In this document: piece by piece, positions 31,729-43,094 of the stretch
Position numbering within the stretch: position 1 is the stretch's first letter
Layout: every line of letters begins with the position of its first letter
Source of the DNA: Lycorma delicatula
Lineage: Eukaryota; Arthropoda; Insecta; Hemiptera; Fulgoridae
Length of the DNA stretch: 64,000 nt
Assembly (NCBI RefSeq): GCF_047948215.1
Contig: NC_134458.1
Coordinates: 135,535,571 to 135,599,570 of the forward strand
Reading direction: 5' to 3'
The notes under the pieces: generated by a model
The model's database searches: none
What the model was told of the DNA's origin: nothing
What the model saw: only the letters and a program-made list of their open reading frames with translations
Translations under genes and position numbers: made by a program

Positions 31729-32022
31729 ATGTTGATGAATCAACATCTTTGGTTAGAGATCTCAATTATAGTTATTGCCTTCCATCTTGGTTTTATGCCA
31801 GGAATATTATTTATGCTTGCACTGAATCACTTGCAAACATTTACAAAAAAAAATAAAAATAAAAAAAAATATAAAAAAAGATTCGAGTGTTTTACAGTAG
31901 GCCTATTGGGGAGAGATTTCACTCATGTAAAAAAAAAATCTCAACGCGCCACGGTTGCTACCTCGTGGGTGGTGTGGAAACGTAACCGTTTTTTTAAATT
32001 TAAAATAACAAGCGGGAAATAA
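31729..32022 (+). CDS. Small membrane protein, hypothetical
   Basis: A 97-codon ATG frame. Residues 8-37 are hydrophobic (EISIIVIAFHLGFMPGILFMLAL) and are followed by a strongly basic tail with several Lys runs, so one membrane pass with a cytoplasmic basic tail is likely. A TCAGT initiator-like motif is at 31,714-31,718, but there is no clear TATA box. The middle part is A-rich low complexity, so the reading frame beyond residue 40 is less certain. Confidence 0.35.
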   Translation: MLMNQHLWLEISIIVIAFHLGFMPGILFMLALNHLQTFTKKNKNKKKYKKRFECFTVGLLGRDFTHVKKKSQRATVATSWVVWKRNRFFKFKITSGK

Positions 32023-32054
32023 CAGGATGTACAGGGTCCATAGCACTGATAAGG

Positions 32055-32063
32055 TATATATAT
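32055..32063 (+). promoter_or_regulatory. TATA box before RING gene
   Basis: TATATATAT lies 58-66 bases before the RING ATG at 32,121. A weak TCACT initiator-like motif lies about 23 bases downstream of it. Confidence 0.4.
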
Positions 32064-32120
32064 TTGTCGCTCTGCTCACTACAACATTCATTTCACAACA
32101 CAGCTGCACATCAGACGAAC

Positions 32121-32465
32121 ATGGGTGAGAGAACATCGACATCATTCGAACTTGCTAAAGCAAGAGTGGTTACCAGTATTAGAAACTTGGTGCGCAGTAT
32201 CTCAAGTGTGAAGGGTGCAGATGTACCCTTTTTAGAATCGCTTAGTGAGGCATTAAGAAATGTGAAATGTGCAGTAGAACGAGGTGTTATACGGGATGAA
32301 GATTTGACCAGTACACTGCGATGTAAAATATGTCTGATTGCACGTGTAGGAGCAACAATACTACCGTGTGGTCACACATTCTGCATAGATTGTGTACGGT
32401 ATTTAATACAACACAACCTTCCATGTGGGATGTTACGAGATTCAATAACAATTTTTCAATCTTAA
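32121..32465 (+). pseudogene. RING-finger protein, 3'-truncated by repeat X
   Basis: The first ATG is at 32,121. An N-terminal helical region (residues 1-65) precedes a RING finger: Cys68 and Cys71 in CKIC, Cys83 and His85 in CGHTF, Cys88 and Cys91, then Cys102 in LPC. The final Cys of the second zinc site is missing, because at about 32,433 (residue 104-105) the sequence changes to repeat X. The last 10 residues to the stop at 32,465 are encoded by X. RING proteins act as E3 ubiquitin ligases. With the BIR-like ORF just upstream it recalls the two halves of a baculovirus IAP. Confidence 0.65.
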
Positions 32466-32726
32466 AAATATTAATATTCTTTTTTTTTTAAATTTAATAT
32501 ACTTTACAATATATGTTTCTCAATTATTCAATTATCATTTTACGCAAGTACTTTTCTTTTGTATTAAACATCGAGAAACAATTAAAACATTTATAGAGAA
32601 ATTAAATTCTATACGGGAAATCAGATTAATTCAAAAGAAAGAAAAAATATATAAAATAATACGTATTATTTAATCAGAGTAATAACAAACTTTATATATG
32701 TAATATTTTCGGTCGCGTTACGAGCT

Positions 32727-32798
32727 GCGGTGGTTGTGTAATGGTGAGCACAGTTGCATTCCAAGCAGTAGATCCGGGTTCGATTCCCGGCCATCGCA
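32727..32798 (+). tRNA. tRNA-Gly (anticodon TCC), X copy 3
   Basis: The same 72-nt sequence as the other two X copies, with intact acceptor, D, anticodon and T stems, followed within a few bases by a T-run. Conservation of the tRNA while flanking bases differ slightly fits a functional or recently amplified gene. Confidence 0.87.
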
Positions 32799-32905
32799 CT
32801 TGTTTTTTTTTTCCATAAAATTCTAATGTATAAAATTATAGAAATTCTAGTTTTCAGAATATGGCAAGTTTTTTTTCATTAATAATTAATTATAATATTT
32901 TATAT

Positions 32906-33492
32906 GTCGGAGAGGCGAGGAGATTTGTCAGGGATTCAACGTTTTGTGTTTCACTCATTTTTATTATTACAAGTGGAGAATATATAAGATTATAATAAAG
33001 TTCAATTAATAAAAATGAGTAGATAACTCGTACAATGAAATAATTACAAATGATAATTATCACTTATCAATAACTCAGTAGTACACGAATCATAATATAA
33101 GATTAATTTAATTTAGAATTCAAATAATATTAAAACAACTTGCGATAGACCGAGGCTCAGGGAAATAACGAATTCGCGATCACCAGGACGTGTGTTCGAT
33201 CTGGGTTCCAAAGCAAGACTGCCTTTTCTCGATATTCTCAAATAATATGCCTACTGCATATTTCCTTTTCCTTATTAATTTTATGATACCCCTATCGTCC
33301 CGGGATCCCGACTACGTTGACAACCATGTGCCTACCTAGGCCTAAGCCTACCGCAATAAAACAATTTAAACCTTATTTTACAAAATATTACAAGTAATAG
33401 TACATTTCTTAAAACTACTAAAAATACAGATATTCTAAAGAATATTCTCATCGTTTTGTCGGAAGATACTCCACTGTACTTTATTCTCCGAC
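32906..33492. mobile_element. Short non-autonomous DNA element in repeat X
   Basis: 587 bp, absent from the other X copies. It starts GTCGGAGA and ends TCTCCGAC, an 8-bp terminal inverted repeat, flanked by ATAT on both sides, a likely short target duplication. It has no coding capacity. Class is unknown. Confidence 0.65.
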
Positions 33493-33819
33493 ATATATAT
33501 TAAAAAAATAAAATTATTTATCTCGTAATTAAAGGCATAAATGTTCATAAACCGTACAAGAGTTTTGCATAAATTTAATTGTAAAAAATTTAAAATTAGG
33601 GTAAAAGATTTATTACCGATAAATGAATTAGTTGAACTTTGTTTAATAGGAAAAGCAATAATTACTGGTAAAACAACAGGAACCATATAACTAAAAATCG
33701 ATGACAAAAAAATAAATAAATCTAAAAAAAAAATTACGTTAAAAATTGGAAAATTATACTTCTGTTATTCTTTTAATTTCAAATTATTTAATTTAAAATC
33801 TATTAAAAAAAAGCTATCA

Positions 33820-34010
33820 ATAAGCTTTTGATAGCTGTTTTCTTTTTAATTTGGTTCCGACTTCTGAAAATGAATAACTGAAAAAGTATTTATTATTTTC
33901 TAATTTAATGCTTCTCTTTAATTAAGTTAAATTTATTTATTTTTTAATTAATGTTTTTTTTTTTTACACACTGATTAATTTTTATGAAAATAGGAAGGCT
34001 ATCTTCCTAT

Positions 34011-34043
<33 letters not shown>

Positions 34044-37000
34044 TTGTTAATATGTAAAGAGTAGCCTCTATGAGAGATCAGGGAGGTAGAACAGGATGCT
34101 GAAAATAAAAATATTCTGTAAAAATAAAAAGTCTTCTAAACGATTGTAAAACACCAGTAAATCACGTTTGAAAAGGGCGAAACCGCTAGCCCAATAAACG
34201 TCATCGACTATTCGTTCAGATAAATACTCAATCTTTTACCGAACAAGAGAGAAAAAAAAACAAGTTATGCTGTACTAAAACCTGTACGATTTGGTGTTTT
34301 TAAGAGGATTTCTTTCATAAATAAAAGAAATGAAAATATATATAGCCTATAAGCCTGATTAATTATATTTTATGATTAATAATATTATTTCGGTTTAAAA
34401 GCTACAATTACTGAAAAAAAGATATGTTAAAATAATCATTAACATATATTAAAAATGAACTGTTAATTATATGCCTAACTAAAATAAATCAAATAGAACT
34501 CAATGAGTAGTGTAGGTTGCTAAACCAACTGTCCTGATTCAATTTCTGATAAGTCCTTTCTGTTGTGAGACTTTAGGTAAGGCCAGTCGCTTAATAAAAA
34601 GTATATATTAAAAAATAATTTTGCACGCTAATAATTTAATCTAAAAATATTTAATACAACCTACATTCTCCATTAGATTACATTGTATTCTAATGTAAGT
34701 CTTTCTTATAGATTTTACCTTCTTCCCTTATGTTGTAGTACATACTAAAGAAATCGCACTTGGAAACCTTTATAAATGCTCAATAATTTTATTCTTTTCT
34801 GTAATATGGTATAGTCTAATACCTTCTTTTTTTTCTTATTTTTATTAAATAGTTTTCATGTCGTATTTCATCAACGTATAGAAGTTAAACATTTTTGGTA
34901 CCGATTTCATATCGTTTCTGGCTTCAATATTTACAATATTTTACTATTGCACTAAAACCATTTTAAAAATATTTGTTCTAACACATAATTCTACATTTGA
35001 ATCAGTCATATTATGCAAAAATAAAAATTTGATTTTTGAAAAGTGTTTTACTAACAACAAGGAAAAGATTGAATCTTATACCCTATTGGAACTTGATATT
35101 TTCTAAGTTATATCTATATTTCACACTAGAACACTAAGAAAAAGAAGAAAAAAATGCAGAGGTATTTGAAATATGGAGAATGTAATAGATTGGAGAGGAT
35201 TAAAGTATGCACCAAGTGAAAAATGAAATAATGTGGAAAGTTAAGGATATACTATTAGAGGAAAAGGATTAATTAAAACAACGATGAATGGGTTGGTAGA
35301 AGGTGTAGAAAATAAGAGACCGCAAAGTAGTAAAAATTATAGACGATATAAAAACTAACAAGATCTTAAAAGTGTATTCGACAAAAAAATTACGGGAATG
35401 TTGCAAAGGACCTGTCTAAGGATAGGTAACCATATAATGTTGAATTATGTTTCATTTAATGTAAACCAGTAATTATTGCAAAAATACTGACAACATATTT
35501 ATTATTCTTTAAGCATTAGTTATTTATGCTTATATAGTGGAAAAATAATGATACATGAAAAAAGTTTAAATAATCTAAAAATAGTTTTAAAAATTCAAAA
35601 AATTATATCTCTAAACTTTGATCAGCTCCTCCAACCCTAATATTGCCCAAAAATATTTTTTGGGGCACTTGCACTACTATTATGCTTAGAAGAAAAAAAA
35701 AGTTCGGTTGAAAAATATACAATAAATAAAAACTATTATTTTTGAGGAAAGGGAAAATTTAAGAGCAAACTTGTTTTAAAAATGGTAAGATAAGCATGCA
35801 CGCATGCAATGAGCTTAATATAAAATGAAGTTATGTTTGCAAAATTTTTTGAAAATTAATCCCCAAAAAACCCTTCTCCTCTGGAGATATTGACCCCAAA
35901 CTTTTACCGACAAATTACTTCGAGTCTCTATGCCTAATTTCATCACAAACGGTTTATCTAGTAAAACGTTATTAAGTTTCAAACACGTCAACACACTTAG
36001 TTACGTACGTACAAACATTACCCCTACTTTATTTTTGTTTTTTTGTTTTTTGGAGCACTGGGTCATGAAACGTCGACAAATGAAAAAAAATTCATATCTC
36101 ATTTTTTGACTGATTACCATACTTTCCTTCTTAAGCTATCGTGCCAGGAAAGTAAAAGTTAGGAATAAAAAGCACGTTTTTTTTTTTGTTGTTTTCATGT
36201 AATGCAATTTCAGCATTACATAATTTAAACACAAAAATAAAAATATTAAAAAATTATACATAAGAACTTAACTTTTATCTATAATTTAAGTGCTTTTAAA
36301 TTTTTCCAACAACTGGATAGAATACGGCATCCATTTTAATACAAATTATTATTTTAGCTTCTACTGAAGATAATAATTTTTTACATTGAAATAGGCTTAT
36401 GTGTTCTAACAACTTTATTACTCTACTTACATAGTTTCATAATTTCACTTATTAACTTAATGAAAATATGGTTTTTAAGAAAAGAAAAATGTTTATTAAG
36501 CGAATTGGAAAGTGGGTCATAAGGAAAGAGTTCAGTTAATTTAACAACGCATAAAAAAATCAAAAAGTAGGACAAGTACAATGTTAACGTACAGAATTAT
36601 AAGTTTGCATGACAAGTCTGCTTATTATTTATTTTTTTATTAAAACTTTAGTTTGCTTTTGCTTAATTTATTTGAAAAAATTAAGCCAGAGCGGATCAGG
36701 CTGAAGGAAAACTGTTTAGTAGTAAACTTCACAAATCACTCAATTTTGTGGACGGGCTTAAATTAAATTTTGTGGATGAATTTTCCTAAAAGAAATTTCA
36801 ATCTGTTCTAGATATTTCTTTAGCGCTTAAAGAGTAAAGAAGCACTTGTTACAGCATAAATTCGAGCAATCTGGCAAATAGCTTAATATGATCTTTAATC
36901 AGTAATATGGTACACCCATCTTGGACAAAGATATTTTCCTTTTTCGTAGAGATTTTGAATATAATGAATTCTCTCTACCTTAGGGGTATCCTCATTTCCT

Positions 37001-37535
37001 AAGTTAACCCAGATAAGTTGAAATTTTTATTTAGATGGTAATATTTGCCCGGTTCGTGTTATCTTTGTAGTTAAAACACCTCTTTCTCATATTTTACTTT
37101 TTTCCTTATCCTTACTGCCTTTCTCCTTGATACTATTCTTTGGATTTCAGGCAGATTCGTATTAAAGATATGAGGACTGTTAGTGAAACTACTGTTCATG
37201 TAATCCAGTAATTCGATGGTGGTGTGATTTTGCCGAGGACATATCCGAGAGTTAAAGTCCCGGTTTTTCCAGGAAATATACTTATCGTTTACAGAATTAG
37301 CAGTACACCTTATTATTAAAATTTTATTAAAGAATACTGTTGAAAAACGTCTTCAGAGTTATAGAGAAATATATTTATTTATAAAGCCGCAATAATTTTC
37401 ATTTAATCAATTAATACCTGTAAAAAGTAATTAATAAATGCTCTTCTCTTGATGAGAGAAGATCAAGATATTTTTCTTGTTCTTTTTTGGTTGATGATAT
37501 CACCACATAAAGCAGAAGCTTGTGCGTGGGATGTG
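33820..37535. other. AT-rich intergenic DNA
   Basis: No supportable gene in 3.7 kb. A TGTC/TC microsatellite is at about 34,013-34,042. Segment 35,640-36,170 resembles a dispersed repeat: on its minus strand it begins CTTTTACTTTCCTGGCACG and carries tandem ACGTACGTAC near 36,005. Confidence 0.5.
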
Positions 37536-37539
37536 GAAA

Positions 37540-37622
37540 TGAAATTTTGTAGCGTATAAAAAATGTCATGCCTGACCGAGATTCCAACCCAGACATCTGG
37601 ATGAAAGGCCGATTCGCTAGAT
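37540..37622 (-). mobile_element. SINE family B, fragment
   Basis: Minus-strand remnant with the B-box region (TCTGGGTTGGAATCTCGG) and a TACGCTAC-like body. The A-box head is lost. Ends are approximate. Confidence 0.6.
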
Positions 37623-37744
37623 TAAAATGAAATTTCGGAGTGAAAACTGATTGAGATAATTAGTTATCAACTAAGCAAAAATATGAACCCAATTACTTAT
37701 CCTACCCTACTAAAGATCATCTGTATGTGGATTTGAATGTGTGT

Positions 37745-38560
37745 CCGTTCCCTCTAGCTTAGCACCGGAATGTCGGCACATTCCGGTGCGGAAAATCCCG
37801 ATTCGTTAGTACGTCTCGTGGTGGTCAGATGTAACCATTTATATTATTATATATCGATATACTGCATATACAAGTATATCGATATATATGCGAAATATAT
37901 ATTAATATATTTTTTACTTCCTTGTACAAAGTAAAGGAAGAATTATGATAGCGAAAAATTTCGTTTTTCAAATTTCAACAGAAATGTCCATTACGGCCAT
38001 CTCTGAATCCACTTTGATTAGTTTCGGCGTGACGTCTGTACGTATGTATGTATGTGCGTGTATACGTACGATTACAGCTAATCGTATAACTCAAAAACGA
38101 TTAGCCATAGGATGTTGAAGTTATGGATTTAGGACTGTTGCAACATCTAGTTGTATACTTCCCCTTTTTATTGCAATTGACTGAACCAAAAGTGTCCATA
38201 AAAAGCCCAATTTAAAAAAAAAATTAGGATTTTGGACTTTTTCTTAACTGTAGTAATAAGTCTTCATTCAGAGCTTTTCAACGATATATCGTAATGGTAC
38301 TTAATTTCATTGGTTCCAGGGTTATAGCCAAATAAAAGTTTAATTAATGAAATATTTGGATCTTACAAGGGGAAGGCACGTGGGTTGAATCAGACTTCGT
38401 CTTTTTTATATTTAAATATATTGATTTATTAATAATTATTAACCTCTGATTGCAAAAACAAAAATTACGATAAATAACAATTCAATATTTACAATAAAAT
38501 ATATATATATATATATATATATCAGAAGCTATTAATGAAATAAAATTTTATGTAATTTCC
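37745..38560. repeat. Dispersed repeat pair, copy 1 (with 60.54 kb)
   Basis: From about 37,915 to 38,410 the sequence matches 60,540-61,000 directly. Shared landmarks are GTAAAGGAAG, CCATCTCTGAATCCA, TTTCGGCGTGACGT, GGACTGTTG and TAATGAAATATTTGGAT. The match has no ORF. Just upstream CCGGAATGT is an inverted repeat with ACATTCCGG (37,768-37,789). Confidence 0.65.
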
Positions 38561-41095
38561 ATTTTAACAAAAATTTATATGAAATTTAATAGTTGTACAA
38601 GGAAATCATGTAATACCCGCATCAGATTTTTTATTTATCTGATTGTTTTTCTTCATAAAATAATGAACTATAACCAAAACGTAGGCACCGGAATGTACCG
38701 ATCACTAGCGGAAGATCCCGATAAGTTAGTATCAATTTCTAATTTAATTTTCGTTATATCAATTTTCATCATTCAAAAACAAATATTTTTACACAAAGGT
38801 AATCAATTTTGGACACCTAATAATCCCATTCCGAGACGCCGACCGCCAAGGCAACCCACCCGGAGGGCCTAGCTACGTAGGGCGTGCCTATGGCACGCCT
38901 CTGCAGCTAGTGATATATAAAATATAAAACTTTAAATTCATAAAAAAATGAAAATATTTAGGAATAAAATAAAAAATTAGAGAAAAAAATCGTTATAATA
39001 TACGTAAGAAAAATTTTATCCATCACTCGATTAATAAAATTCATTAACTCAGATAATATTGCTTGCCGTATATATTGTACCTGGTATTGCACTTACTAAC
39101 GCAACATCATTCGCACGCTTATTTTTATATATATATATATATATACATTTTCACTCCGAAGAGATTAGTATGTCAACGACAGGTTCTTTTAAATTACAAT
39201 ATTAATAACTGTAACGTCGTATCGATATTTCTTGTCATCTCAATCTACGTGTAGACGGGATATAGAAAATTCATCAGACCACTACGTTTCAATAACTAAC
39301 CTTTGATGATATCAATTAGGTGCTGTCAGCTACTGAAACTGAAGCAACGATTTTAAGCAAGCATGTCCAGTCCAGCAGCACTGTCAATTTAAATTAATTT
39401 TTATAAAAATACACAAATTATTCATTATATAGAATAAATAAACAAATAAACAAAATAAATTGGATTTTATTCTGTAACCATAATATAAAAAGTTAAGTTA
39501 ATAATATAAAATTAAGCAGTATAATATAATATTATATATACGAGTATATATATATAACGGTTGTGATTAAAGGTGAGTTTCAAGCTTTAGAAAGAAACAG
39601 TAGAAAATATAATCTGCTTGTTTATATTTATATTCACTCTACGTAATTTAAGCGTATTACAGTTTATATTTCCTTCAACAGGTTTTATCCCAGCTAATCA
39701 CTACATTAATTGCATTACATCTTTTCCGATGAGTTTGCAACTTAGTAACTCTTTTTATAATGGTAAAAAAAAAGATTGGTGTATTATTTTATTACGTTTT
39801 TCTATTAACCAGACTTATTTAATTTTATTACTGAAATTTGTCGTAAAAGAAATTAAATAAAAAAAAGAACCATCTTTTTTTAAATTTTTAACCTAAATTG
39901 AATTTAACTTTAATCCACGTGAAACGGGCTATAAATAGTAAAATTATGTCTTATTAATTGTCTAATAATAAGTTTTGTTTTCAATGGTCCTTGCTTAATT
40001 AACATATTTTTATACAACATTTTTAAGTTATCGGCTGATTTTTCATTTTATATCTTTTTATCCGGAATTTATTATTTAAAAAAAAAGATGTTTATATGTT
40101 AATTTCAATAATCTGAATAAGAAAATTTGTATAATAATTTAAATAAACTATTATTATGACAAGTACCAGATGGTATTTAAAATGTAAAAAAACTTTAAAA
40201 TTTTTTTTAATTTTACAGATTATTTTAAACTTACCAATTTCCGTAGTGGAGTATCAGCATCTCTCCCTTTCATTTGTAGACCCTGGATTAACAAAGAAAA
40301 TTATCACATTTTGGTAAATTTTAGTTAATACGAATGTTTTTTGAATTTATTTTGTGCGTCTCATTTGAACAGAATTGAATAAATTATAAGTAGTAAAATG
40401 GAGTAATTTTATTTAGTTTTTCTTGATTTTTTTAAGGGAGAATTTACTAATGAAACGAAACTGTGGTGATTGATTGAAAAACGAACGGAAAAATCTTTAA
40501 CCACCGTTGATGTTTTTAACATCATTATGCATTGATTTTTAAGCTTGGAAAACAAATAATATAACTAGTTTAGTAATTAGTACACCAGCCCTACACTAGG
40601 CTTTCAGGTGATACCAATTTTCTATGTTTCTACAATTTTTTCATCCGGACTTCATCTGCAGTCTTCTACACCTCTTTTTATTTTTGCTTCTGTTACGCCT
40701 TCCAAAGCGTTCGTCAAGAAGCACTCACTTTTCAAAGATTATTCATTCCAATCTATATTTCTTTTCCTTGTCAACTATAAGAATATGTTCGTACTAAATA
40801 TAATAAAAGTAAAAATTAGCTTCTTGTCTGCACTCTGATTTTTCATTATTTTTAGATATTCCTTTTATATATTTGTCAAAATGCCTAGTAAAAGTTTGCT
40901 TAAAAGCAGTTTTTGGATTTCATTATAACTTTAAAAAAAATTTTATATTTTAAATGCACTATTTTTTATGATTTTATTTTTTAATCTAAGAAATTATTGT
41001 TTCAAAAGGTTTATTATTTTACACTTAGTAAGTGGCGTATATCTATGAAAAAAGTCTACACTGCTTTTATCCTATTTCAACATTGAACAAGCTAC
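38561..41095. other. AT-rich intergenic DNA
   Basis: No gene is supported. A small GC-rich patch at about 38,815-38,912 includes the hairpin GGCGTGCC-TAT-GGCACGCC and looks like the end of a small mobile element. (AT)n runs occur near 39,125-39,146. Confidence 0.5.
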
Positions 41096-41099
41096 ATCT

Positions 41100-41904
41100 T
41101 TTATTAATATTACAAAAGTCTTGTACAGAGTGAGAAACATAAACCCGAACCCATAACGTAACCGATGCAGGTATGTTTTTGAAATTAAATTTTATGAATG
41201 ATAAGGATAAATTAAATGAGAAAAACATAAAACGTAATTTAAATGTCGCATTTATTTACTTTATTGTTACAAAAATTGTTCAAAATAACTATCCTTGACA
41301 TCGATGCACTTTGTGCTCGACTGATCATTTTGAGAACCGTCTGATGCAAAAGTTGTTGTCAATTGTGTTGATTTCTCGTTGAATGTTCATCTTCAGTTCA
41401 TGTTCTGCGAATTAACATGGCCGGATAAATGAAACCATGCCTCTTCTGACATGAAATACGATATCGGGTCTATCTGTCTACCAACAATGTTTTCGAGAAG
41501 CCAGTTGCAATAATCAAGTCGCTTAGGTTTGTCTGTCTCCTTCAGTTGTTGCAAAGTTGTAACGCGGTATGGTTTCAATTTTAATTCATGATGAATTTTA
41601 CGGTAACTGTGTATTTAACATCAGATTGTTGTGATAAATTGCATAGTGATTTTTTTTTTAGGGCTGGCAGTAATTCTCCTTTCAGTTTCGGCAATGGCCT
41701 GTGGAATTCTAACGAAAGGTTGTCTATTTCGTTTTGCATTTGAAACCGATCCTGCTGTACGCCATTTTTAACTAAATCGTGTGTACTACTCTTCGCTGGG
41801 ATATAGGCATTCGGAAATTTTTCTACAAATACTTGATGTGATTCTTCAATCGAACCAGAACGAATATAGGCCTTAACTATAGCTACCCTTTTCTGGATTG
41901 AATA
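41100..41904 (-). pseudogene. Mariner-type transposase relic, second subfamily
   Basis: Minus-strand translation from about 41,895 reads VAIVKAYIRSGSIEESHQVF and FPNAYIPAKSSTHDLVKNG (N-terminal helix-turn-helix part). Toward 41,393 it reads YRVTTLQQLKETDKPKRLDYC and SEEAWFHLSGHVNSQN, around the first catalytic Asp position, which here is Glu. The rest of the catalytic domain is missing. A SINE (family A) is inserted at its 5' end, at 41,912-42,204. Confidence 0.75.
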
Positions 41905-41911
41905 AGGATTT

Positions 41912-42204
41912 TTTTTTCCTGTTTATCCTCCGGGAATCACCGTTAGGTATTACTTCAGAGAATGAATGAGGATGATATATATGAGTGTAAGTGAAGTGTA
42001 GTCTTGTACAGTCTCAGGTCTACCATTTCTGAGATGTGTAGTTAACTGAAACCCAAGCACCAAAGAACACTGGTATCCACGATCTAGAATTCAAATCCGT
42101 ATAAAAGTAACTGCCTTAATTAGGATTTGAACGATGGAACTCTCGACTTCGAAATCAGTTTGTTTGCGAAGACGCGTTCACCACTAGACCATCCCAACCC
42201 CGTA
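41912..42204 (-). mobile_element. tRNA-derived SINE, family A, copy 3
   Basis: Minus-strand copy. The T-run at 41,911-41,917 is the tail, and the head GGGGTTGGGATGGTCTAGTGG is at about 42,183-42,203. The body matches copies 1 and 2 throughout. Confidence 0.8.
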
Positions 42205-43094
42205 GGGGGAAGACTTTTCCCCTAAAGACCTTGTGACGTTACCGGTCGCCACACCACCCCCTCCGTTCCAAGCCCTGAGGGGCTTTACCGGAGGTCGTCT
42301 TTAGACCCTGTAACTGATTACATATCACATTCATCAGCTAGGCCTCTGTCGAAATGCTACCGATGGAAATGCCTCGGCAGAGATTTACATCAGTAAAATA
42401 CAAATCAAATTTTGCCTTCTCGTAGGCCTCAAACGGGCATCTTCATGGTTCCATCAAGCTAACTAACTGAGACTGCGGAAGCGCAGTCCCCGCGCTTGGT
42501 GTTGTCAAGTCCAAATTTGACAACACCGTTCGTGACTGTGAATGCCTCAGAAAACAAACAAGTTGTAAGTTAAATTAGTGCTACGTACATCCCAATCAAA
42601 ATTATGTTTTACGCAACATAAAAATTCAGACCTACACCCAAATAAGTCGACCAAATTAGATTACCTAACAAGGGGAACGTAACCTCATTCCGGTCCACGC
42701 AGAAGCCGGGTCCCACCCGGTCCCATCATGGAGTCTCGCGCAGCATTGCCAGGTCAGAATCAGGGACCGCCACCGGCGGAACGAAGCTACGCCCCTGGTC
42801 GCACAGGCTATCATACCCCGGCAGCGCGGCCAGCCCCGCCAGCGGGAGCCCAAAATCAAATTACAAACAATACCAATATAACCGTGGCACGATGCCAATG
42901 CGCCTACCTTCAACCAATCCAATGCCTAGGCCGGAACCCTAGCCACCCGGGATCCTATCACGACCAAATTATCCCGATTAAACTTCCTCTGCAGACCTAC
43001 ACACCGTAAGGGCACGAAGAAAACCAGCCACTATAGACCACTTCTCGCGGATCATCCAGTTAATACGGAGATCCAACGCAAAACAAAAAACACT
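42205..43094 (-). mobile_element. GC-rich LINE 5'-region fragment
   Basis: A GC-rich island. On the minus strand it has a segment with GGTCTAAAGACGACCTCCGGT and GGGCTTGG-like sequence, related to the 5' part of the R1-like LINE at 20,780-20,830. A Pro/Ala-rich plus-strand frame at 42,728-43,009 (start ATG) has no domain. It is best read as a decayed LINE 5' region. Boundaries are uncertain. Confidence 0.4.

Larger units (their letters stand above)
24708..32432 (+). mobile_element. Polinton/adintovirus-like endogenous viral element (structural genes only)
   Basis: About 7.7 kb with all likely genes on the plus strand, short spacers, and clearly higher GC and CpG than the flanks. Gene order is fibre-like, PLA2-bearing basic protein, adenain-type protease, penton-like protein, small basic ORF, major capsid protein, mucin-like membrane protein, Lys-rich protein, BIR-like protein, small membrane protein and RING protein. 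The protease-penton-capsid trio is the hallmark of Polintons (Mavericks) and adintoviruses. No polymerase B, integrase, ATPase or terminal inverted repeat is seen, and both ends abut truncated repeats. It is therefore a partial, partly decayed endogenous copy rather than a complete element. Confidence 0.75.
32433..33819 (+). repeat. Repeat X, third copy (partial, with inserted small element)
   Basis: It matches 23,327-24,116 in the same orientation, beginning TTACGAGATTCAATAAC. The copy starts in the middle of X, so X is truncated here exactly where the viral RING gene ends. A 587-bp insertion splits it at 32,906-33,492. On the right it ends at about 33,819 (AAAGCTAT), the point where the other copies join the LINE 3' UTR. 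The half-LINE site is unoccupied here. Confidence 0.85.

Noticed and set aside
32064..32120. RING protein start at 32,064
   Set aside because: This codon is TTG within the presumed 5' leader. The first ATG in frame is at 32,121, after a TATA box.
24708..32432. A densovirus (parvovirus) integration
   Set aside because: Only the PLA2 domain is parvovirus-like. No NS1 helicase is present, and the protease, penton and capsid genes point to a Polinton-type virus.
42665..42922. Minus-strand 85-codon frame in a GC-rich patch
   Set aside because: No motif. The patch is better explained as LINE-derived.
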